DNA from: Candidatus Bathyarchaeota archaeon
GTDB lineage: Archaea > Thermoproteota > Bathyarchaeia > Bathyarchaeales > Bathyarchaeaceae
DNA: 9,542 nucleotides
Reading direction: 5' to 3'
NCBI GenBank assembly: GCA_014859755.1
Contig: JACUTO010000050.1
Span: forward strand, 1-9,542
Shown piece after piece: positions 6,472 to 9,542 of the stretch (positions are counted from its first letter, which is position 1; each line of letters opens with the position of its first letter). The translations under genes and the position numbers were made by a program. A model generated the notes under the pieces. It saw nothing but the letters and a program-made list of their open reading frames with translations, was not told the origin of the DNA and did not search any database.

Positions 6472-6480
6472 TTATTAATT
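6472..6480 (+). promoter_or_regulatory. TATA-like box for acyltransferase-like gene
   Basis: TTATTAATT lies about 30 bases before the ATG at 6508, which has no ribosome site, so a leaderless or near-leaderless start is likely. With the pdaD box it makes a compact divergent promoter region of 90 bases (6418-6507). Confidence 0.35.
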
Positions 6481-6507
6481 TTGTGGTTAGTTTTTTCCTC
6501 CGAAAGC

Positions 6508-7461
6508 ATGTTAGGCATACCGCGTGTACCTTTGGTGCGAAAACCTTTTAAACAAAGGCTATTTGTCTTAAACTTGTTACAGAGGCACTGGTACTCTTTG
6601 GCTACATTGAAACGCCTCACAAAGAACACGCTGATTCTTTACCAGCAATCAGGACATTTCGATGAGCATCTGGCAAGTTTCTATTCTCTAGCCTTCGGCG
6701 AACCATACGTCTACAAAGACACGTATCTAGTGTATTATGACCGTTTCAGCAAAATACTATACTTGAGCCTCTTTGAACTTAACGTATGCGAAGACAAACT
6801 ACAATGTATAGAAACTACCGCGAAACTATTTGACCCCGAAGAAATAGTGATCACTTCACCAGAAAAGTTGCAGACAGACATCGGAGATTTTCATTGTGTA
6901 AACATAAATTTTGACAGAGACTACCAAATCTATCTCCCCAAGTTTAATGAAACCTTGGAAGGAAACGCGTATAAACAATTGAGGTATCGAGTCCACAATG
7001 CCATAAAAAGAGGATATTATCTGGAAATTGGGAGGAAAATGGCTCCGGCTCATTACCATCTCGTAGCCTGCCACGAAACGGCAAAGAAATGTGACCTGTG
7101 GGACAGCCAGCTATACCTAGGCATAAGAGACTACTTGAAACATTTTGCGTCTCCTCTGCTATTCAACGTGTTTTCGAATGCAATGCTGATAGGATTTGAT
7201 GTGGTCGACTTTCTAAACGACACAATGACCATACCGTTGGGGTTCTACCTAAACTATCCGTCATTAACAGATTTCATCTTGTTTAAAGAGATCGTTTATG
7301 CTAAGGAAAAGGGCTACACATGGCTTGATTTGGGATGGGCGTGCAACTCTGGGGTAGAATTGTTTAAAAAGAAATGGATGGCTGAGCCGAGATTCGAGAT
7401 TTGGGCGCAAGAATACGTGAAGAACGGAGTGAAAGATAGAATAGTCCTTGAAGGCAAGTGA
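6508..7461 (+). CDS. FemAB/GNAT-like acyltransferase family protein, substrate unknown
   Basis: This 317-residue protein has the look of the FemAB-like branch of the GNAT fold, which moves acyl or aminoacyl groups onto amines. The clearest part is the C-terminus: Tyr-Pro-Ser-Leu-Thr-Asp-Phe (250-256), a helix ending Lys-Glu-Lys-Gly-Tyr, then Trp-Leu-Asp-Leu-Gly-Trp (272-277), Asn280, and Phe-Lys-Lys-Lys-Trp before Glu-Pro-Arg-Phe (293-296). That is the usual 'D-L-G ... F-K ... G/A-E-P' ending. A central basic stretch, Tyr-Arg-Val-His-Asn-Ala-Ile-Lys-Arg-Gly-Tyr (160-170), resembles the linker before the second GNAT half. There are no membrane helices. The frame stays open back to 6124 across pdaD, but that part is antisense to pdaD and low-complexity, so the ATG at 6508 is taken. 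Divergence from pdaD raises the possibility of an amine substrate such as agmatine, but this is a guess. Cell-surface or peptide substrates are equally possible. Confidence 0.7.
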   Translation: MLGIPRVPLVRKPFKQRLFVLNLLQRHWYSLATLKRLTKNTLILYQQSGHFDEHLASFYSLAFGEPYVYKDTYLVYYDRFSKILYLSLFELNVCEDKLQCIETTAKLFDPEEIVITSPEKLQTDIGDFHCVNINFDRDYQIYLPKFNETLEGNAYKQLRYRVHNAIKRGYYLEIGRKMAPAHYHLVACHETAKKCDLWDSQLYLGIRDYLKHFASPLLFNVFSNAMLIGFDVVDFLNDTMTIPLGFYLNYPSLTDFILFKEIVYAKEKGYTWLDLGWACNSGVELFKKKWMAEPRFEIWAQEYVKNGVKDRIVLEGK

Positions 7462-7591
7462 TTATACAAAAAAAGGGCGCCCATTGAGTCGATGTCTTAT
7501 CGTCATGTAACCTATTAAAATGCTTCATCATGCATTATAAGTCTGACAAGTTAACGAAGTTTTGGATAACAAGCACGCCTATATGTGCAGG

Positions 7592-7599
7592 TTAAATAT
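7592..7599 (+). promoter_or_regulatory. TATA-like box for the RNase P gene cluster
   Basis: TTAAATAT lies 27 bases before the GTG at 7619, predicting transcription from the start codon itself. The 157-base spacer 7462-7618 otherwise holds only an 8-base palindrome GGGCGCCC (7475-7482) after an A-run and a weak AATGC/GCATT inverted repeat (7519-7536). No RNA gene was recognised there. Confidence 0.4.
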
Positions 7600-7618
7600 T
7601 TAGACGTGACAAATAAAT

Positions 7619-8083
7619 GTGAAATGGGTGTGGCGTGTTTTGTCTCAAATACCCATCGCCTACATTGACATCAGATTCTTCGCCCACGCAACCGAGGATG
7701 TAGACAAAGTTGTTGAGGCAGTGCAACATGTTCTTCCGAGCAACCATATGGAAGACATAGCGTTTAACAAGAGTAACCTGCGGGGACATTATGGCAACCC
7801 CATCACCCTTTTTGAAGCCAAAATTAAGAATAAGGAAACAATCAGGGCTTTAGTTGATAACCTTTCCTCCCACCTTAGCGAGTTGGATAAGGAGACGTTA
7901 AGTAGAGAAATCCGTCTGCATGTGGAAAAGGGAAGTCTTTACGTCAGATTAGACAAACAAGCCGCCCTCCAAGGCAAACTTAAGCTTTGCACGTCTGACC
8001 CCATTCGCATACGCATACGGTTTAGGAAAAGGAAAATTGAAGATATCGTTAAGACCTGTCAAGAACTTGGGATGTTGGTATGA
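7619..8083 (+). CDS. COG1325-type RNA-binding protein (predicted exosome-associated)
   Basis: This 154-residue protein matches, by recognition, the archaeal RNA-binding family (COG1325) usually coded beside RNase P and exosome genes. Typical features are an N-terminal strand with Ile-Asp-Ile-Arg-Phe-Phe-Ala-His-Ala-Thr (near residues 17-26), a His-Tyr-Gly-Asn-Pro segment near 58, and an alternating Ile-Arg-Ile-Arg-Ile-Arg-Phe-Arg strand near 131-138. The fold is probably a small ferredoxin-like RNA-binding domain. Family members are predicted to help RNA processing, but no biochemical role is certain. The start is taken as GTG at 7619, which has no ribosome site but sits at the expected transcription start of the TATA-like box. 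A second GTG at 7628 is possible. Its stop overlaps the ATG of rnp3 (ATGA), so the two are translationally coupled. Confidence 0.85.
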   Translation: MKWVWRVLSQIPIAYIDIRFFAHATEDVDKVVEAVQHVLPSNHMEDIAFNKSNLRGHYGNPITLFEAKIKNKETIRALVDNLSSHLSELDKETLSREIRLHVEKGSLYVRLDKQAALQGKLKLCTSDPIRIRIRFRKRKIEDIVKTCQELGMLV

Positions 8084-8811
8084 AAAAGTTTGTTGATCTG
8101 CATCTCCGTGCGCCAATCAAAGACCTTGATCAGGTGGAGAGAATGGTTAGAAAATCCTCTGAACTGGGATACCGTCTAGTTGGCATACTCGTCCCACCCA
8201 ACATCACGCGAGACCAAATCAACCAGCTGCAACACATTTGCAGCGATGCCAAGATAGACCTCGTCACAAAGGTAGATTTCTCTCCAAAAACAGCCCGAGA
8301 ACTTCTTCACAACTTGCGACGTTTCAGGCGAAAGTTCGAGGTCATATCCGTAACGTGCACCTCGAAGGGTGTCGCCAGACAGGCAGCCAAAGATCGGAGA
8401 GTTGATCTCCTTCACTTTCCCGCCACCGACCTACGTAAAAGATTTTTTGATCATGCAGAGGCGGAACTTGCTTCGAAAGCCTTGTCTTCCCTTGAGATAG
8501 AAATGGCTCCCCTTCTGTTATTAACAGGTTTTTCAAGAATCCGTCTTCTTTCTCGTCTGCGAAGGGAGGTGGCAATCGCAGAAAGGTTCAAGGTGCCGGT
8601 CACCATTTCCAGCGGAGCAACAAACGAGTATCTCATAAGAGGACCCTACGACTACGCTGCTCTCACAACCCTCTTCGACATGTCTGTGTCATCTGCTTTG
8701 TGCGCCCTTTCAGAGAATCCTCTTGCTATAGTTGAACGGAACAGGGAAAAGTTGAGTCCGAACTATGTAGCCCCTGGCATACGAGTCGTAGGAAGGAAAA
8801 CTGGTGTCTAA
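8080..8811 (+). CDS. rnp3: RNase P protein component 3 (Rpp30 homologue)
   Basis: This 243-residue subunit of archaeal RNase P takes part in trimming the 5' leader from pre-tRNA. It pairs with Rnp2 (Pop5) to activate the catalytic RNA. The sequence shows the TIM-barrel-like Rpp30 pattern: Phe-Val-Asp-Leu-His-Leu at the N-terminus, Gly-Tyr-Arg-Leu-Val-Gly-Ile near residue 30, Asp-Leu-Leu-His-Phe-Pro near residue 108, and Val-Thr-Ile-Ser-Ser-Gly-Ala near residue 174. The C-terminal part contains a hydrophobic Ala-Leu-Cys-Ala-Leu stretch and Pro-Asn-Tyr-Val-Ala-Pro-Gly-Ile near the end. Length is normal for archaeal members. The ATG overlaps the stop of the preceding COG1325 gene by 4 bases. The gene's own end overlaps rnp2 by 8 bases, so all three are expected to be made from one message. 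Confidence 0.93.
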   Translation: MKKFVDLHLRAPIKDLDQVERMVRKSSELGYRLVGILVPPNITRDQINQLQHICSDAKIDLVTKVDFSPKTARELLHNLRRFRRKFEVISVTCTSKGVARQAAKDRRVDLLHFPATDLRKRFFDHAEAELASKALSSLEIEMAPLLLLTGFSRIRLLSRLRREVAIAERFKVPVTISSGATNEYLIRGPYDYAALTTLFDMSVSSALCALSENPLAIVERNREKLSPNYVAPGIRVVGRKTGV

Positions 8812-9124
8812 ACGGATGAGAAGGCGTTACCTAGCTCTTAGAGTTGTAAGCGAGCAACGTGTCACCGAAAGGGCTGTCATGGGCGCTGTTTGGAACGCTG
8901 TCCTCGAACTCTTCGGAGAATACGGTGCCAGCCAAACTAACGTCAGTCTCATCGAGTATGATCCGCAAAGAAATTACGCAGTCGTCCGCTGTTCCCACAC
9001 AGCCCTTGAAAGGGCTAGAGCCTCCGTCGCTTCTATAACAGAAATTGATGGAAAACCCGCGGTTATTCGTGTCATAGGGGTTTCCGGAACTTTGAAGGCG
9101 CTTCGCAAAAAAGCGTTGACGTGA
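8804..9124 (+). CDS. rnp2: RNase P protein component 2 (Pop5 homologue)
   Basis: This 106-residue small basic protein is the Pop5 subunit of archaeal RNase P and the partner of Rnp3. The N-terminal Arg-Arg-Arg-Tyr-Leu-Ala-Leu-Arg-Val strand, the central Leu-Ile-Glu-Tyr-Asp (near 45-49), and the Ala-Val-Val-Arg-Cys-Ser-His (near 54-60) strand are typical. They give the alternating beta-alpha pattern of this ferredoxin-like fold. A basic C-terminus, Leu-Arg-Lys-Lys-Ala, follows. The GTG at 8804 is chosen because GGAAGG (8791-8796) lies 7 bases upstream; an ATG at 8816 would remove only four residues. The 8-base overlap with rnp3 supports matched production of the two interacting subunits. In many archaea the proteasome alpha gene psmA comes next; here it does not in the bases visible. 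Confidence 0.93.
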   Translation: MSKRMRRRYLALRVVSEQRVTERAVMGAVWNAVLELFGEYGASQTNVSLIEYDPQRNYAVVRCSHTALERARASVASITEIDGKPAVIRVIGVSGTLKALRKKALT

Positions 9125-9181
9125 ATCAGCATTTTTGCGTTTATTTCGTTGTGGGAATATTTCAGTTTGCGAAATAAGCCT

Positions 9182-9188
9182 ATTTATC
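9182..9188 (+). promoter_or_regulatory. Weak TATA-like element before the Cys microprotein
   Basis: ATTTATC about 45-50 bases before the ATG at 9231 could start transcription near 9210 and leave a ~20-base leader that includes the GAGG ribosome site. Read-through from rnp2 is an alternative. The rest of 9125-9230 shows nothing else. Confidence 0.2.
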
Positions 9189-9230
9189 GTTAGTTGCCTC
9201 ATCTTAATCAATGTTAATGAGGTTTTGGCA

Positions 9231-9347
9231 ATGAACCCTGAGATTATCGAACTTAACAAAATGTTGTGTAAAAATTGTAACGAAACCAAATACGAAAAAT
9301 GCCAAGAATGCCGAGTGTATAAACTAATCAACTCATTAATTTCCTAG
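9231..9347 (+). CDS. 38-residue four-cysteine (zinc-knuckle-like) microprotein
   Basis: This small frame encodes 38 residues with four cysteines spaced C-x2-C-x7-C-x2-C (positions 13, 16, 24 and 27), the pattern of a small zinc finger. Between the pairs lie Lys, Glu and Tyr residues, and a helical Tyr-Lys-Leu-Ile-Asn tail follows. TGAGG at 9218-9222 lies 8 bases before the ATG, which supports this start; a longer frame from 9135 adds a hydrophobic, poorly conserved-looking stretch and is not preferred. Function is unknown. A metal-binding role with nucleic acid or protein partners is the simplest reading. It follows rnp2 by about 100 bases on the same strand and may be co-expressed with the RNA-processing cluster or have its own promoter. 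Confidence 0.6.
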   Translation: MNPEIIELNKMLCKNCNETKYEKCQECRVYKLINSLIS

Positions 9348-9542
9348 CCATTACGCAGATCCTATTAAGACTTCACTGTTCACCAAGTCTAGCTTCTGGC
9401 ATTTTACAAATTGTTTAAGTTCTTTCCGTAAATATTCAAATATGCGGGACGCTGTAACCTTTATGGGGGATGATGTAGCCGTCCCAGACCGACCTTACAA
9501 GGTATGAAGACCTCATGGCGGACAGACCCCATTCCAACTCTT
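9348..9542. other. Right-edge region without a secure gene
   Basis: About 195 bases hold no gene I can defend. On the minus strand a 47-codon stretch (9494-9351, stop TAA at 9351) reads like real protein, with Arg-Ile-Phe-Glu-Tyr-Leu-Arg-Lys-Glu-Leu, but it has no usable start before a stop at 9495-9497. It may be a remnant or chance. On the plus strand an AT-rich block near 9428-9441 could be a promoter for a gene starting near the edge. Confidence 0.35.
9504..9542 (+). CDS. Possible start of an unidentified gene, cut by the window edge
   Basis: An ATG at 9504, preceded directly by AAGGT, opens a frame of 13 codons to the edge: Met-Lys-Thr-Ser-Trp-Arg-Thr-Asp-Pro-Ile-Pro-Thr-Leu. It overlaps in ATGA fashion the stop of a short preceding frame (9441-9506). 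The Asp-Pro-Ile-Pro motif recalls openings of some prenyltransferase/squalene-cyclase-repeat proteins, but this is far too short to assign. An overlapping frame from 9515 is also open. Confidence 0.25.
   Translation, partial: MKTSWRTDPIPTL

Noticed and set aside
6124..6507. Open upstream extension of the acyltransferase-like frame across pdaD
   Set aside because: It is exactly antisense to the strongly supported pdaD gene, is rich in Cys/Phe/Ser with no family likeness, and the downstream ATG at 6508 has a fitting TATA-like box.
7475..7482. GGGCGCCC palindrome after an A-run as a terminator
   Set aside because: On the plus strand the stem has no loop room and is not followed by T; on the minus strand no gene ends there.
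7470..7535. Possible C/D-box guide RNA on the minus strand
   Set aside because: A good C-box match (ATGATGA) and a C'-like ATGACGA occur, but there is no CTGA D or D' box at suitable places.
9135..9230. Longer 70-residue version of the cysteine microprotein
   Set aside because: The added hydrophobic part spans the likely promoter and leader, and the internal ATG at 9231 has a well-placed GAGG.
8831..9331. 166-codon minus-strand frame across rnp2 and beyond
   Set aside because: It is antisense to rnp2, which has clear Pop5 features, and shows no recognisable motif.

Overview
The window looks like part of an archaeal chromosome. It encodes archaeal or archaeal/eukaryotic-type proteins: ribosomal protein L15e, two RNase P proteins (Rnp3/Rpp30 and Rnp2/Pop5), a COG1325-type RNA-binding protein, a Dph6-type diphthine-ammonia ligase, a pyruvoyl-dependent arginine decarboxylase and a geranylgeranyl reductase. 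Spacers are short, TTG/GTG starts are frequent, and AT-rich TATA-like boxes lie about 25-30 bases before several starts, all of which fits archaea. A TACK-group archaeon such as a Bathyarchaeia member is my best guess, from gene content and general style only. No rRNA, tRNA, CRISPR array, transposase or phage gene was found.

Left part (1-3759): a tight plus-strand operon encodes a Cys-rich dicluster ferredoxin-like protein (open at the left edge), a small 2[4Fe-4S] ferredoxin and a probable member of the L-2-amino-thiazoline-4-carboxylic acid hydrolase-like family. It ends at a T-run and faces a convergent gene for a two-CBS-domain protein. A divergent promoter region separates the CBS gene from a geranylgeranyl reductase of the archaeal lipid-saturating family. 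The nearby ferredoxins could supply its electrons, but that is inference.

Middle part (3756-5935): a type I phosphoribosyltransferase-like gene follows the reductase. Its real N-terminus may lie in a different frame that begins with a GTG overlapping the reductase stop, so a frameshift (natural or assembly) is possible. Next come dph6 (diphthamide synthesis on EF-2) and rpl15e, whose leader carries interleaved GGTT/AACC inverted repeats.

Right part (5936-9542): in many archaea L15e lies next to the COG1325-rnp3-rnp2 genes in an RNA-processing superoperon. Here the two parts are separated by pdaD (minus strand) and a divergently transcribed FemAB/GNAT-like acyltransferase. The COG1325, rnp3 and rnp2 genes then follow with overlapping ends. 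Beyond them is a 38-residue four-cysteine microprotein and about 195 bases with no secure gene, in which a possible new plus-strand reading frame begins at the right edge.

Most genes are housekeeping. The points most worth a second look are the extra cysteine module in the first ferredoxin-like protein, the out-of-frame N-terminus of the phosphoribosyltransferase, the cassette inside the superoperon and the cysteine microprotein. I do not see a clear, wholly new multi-gene system.
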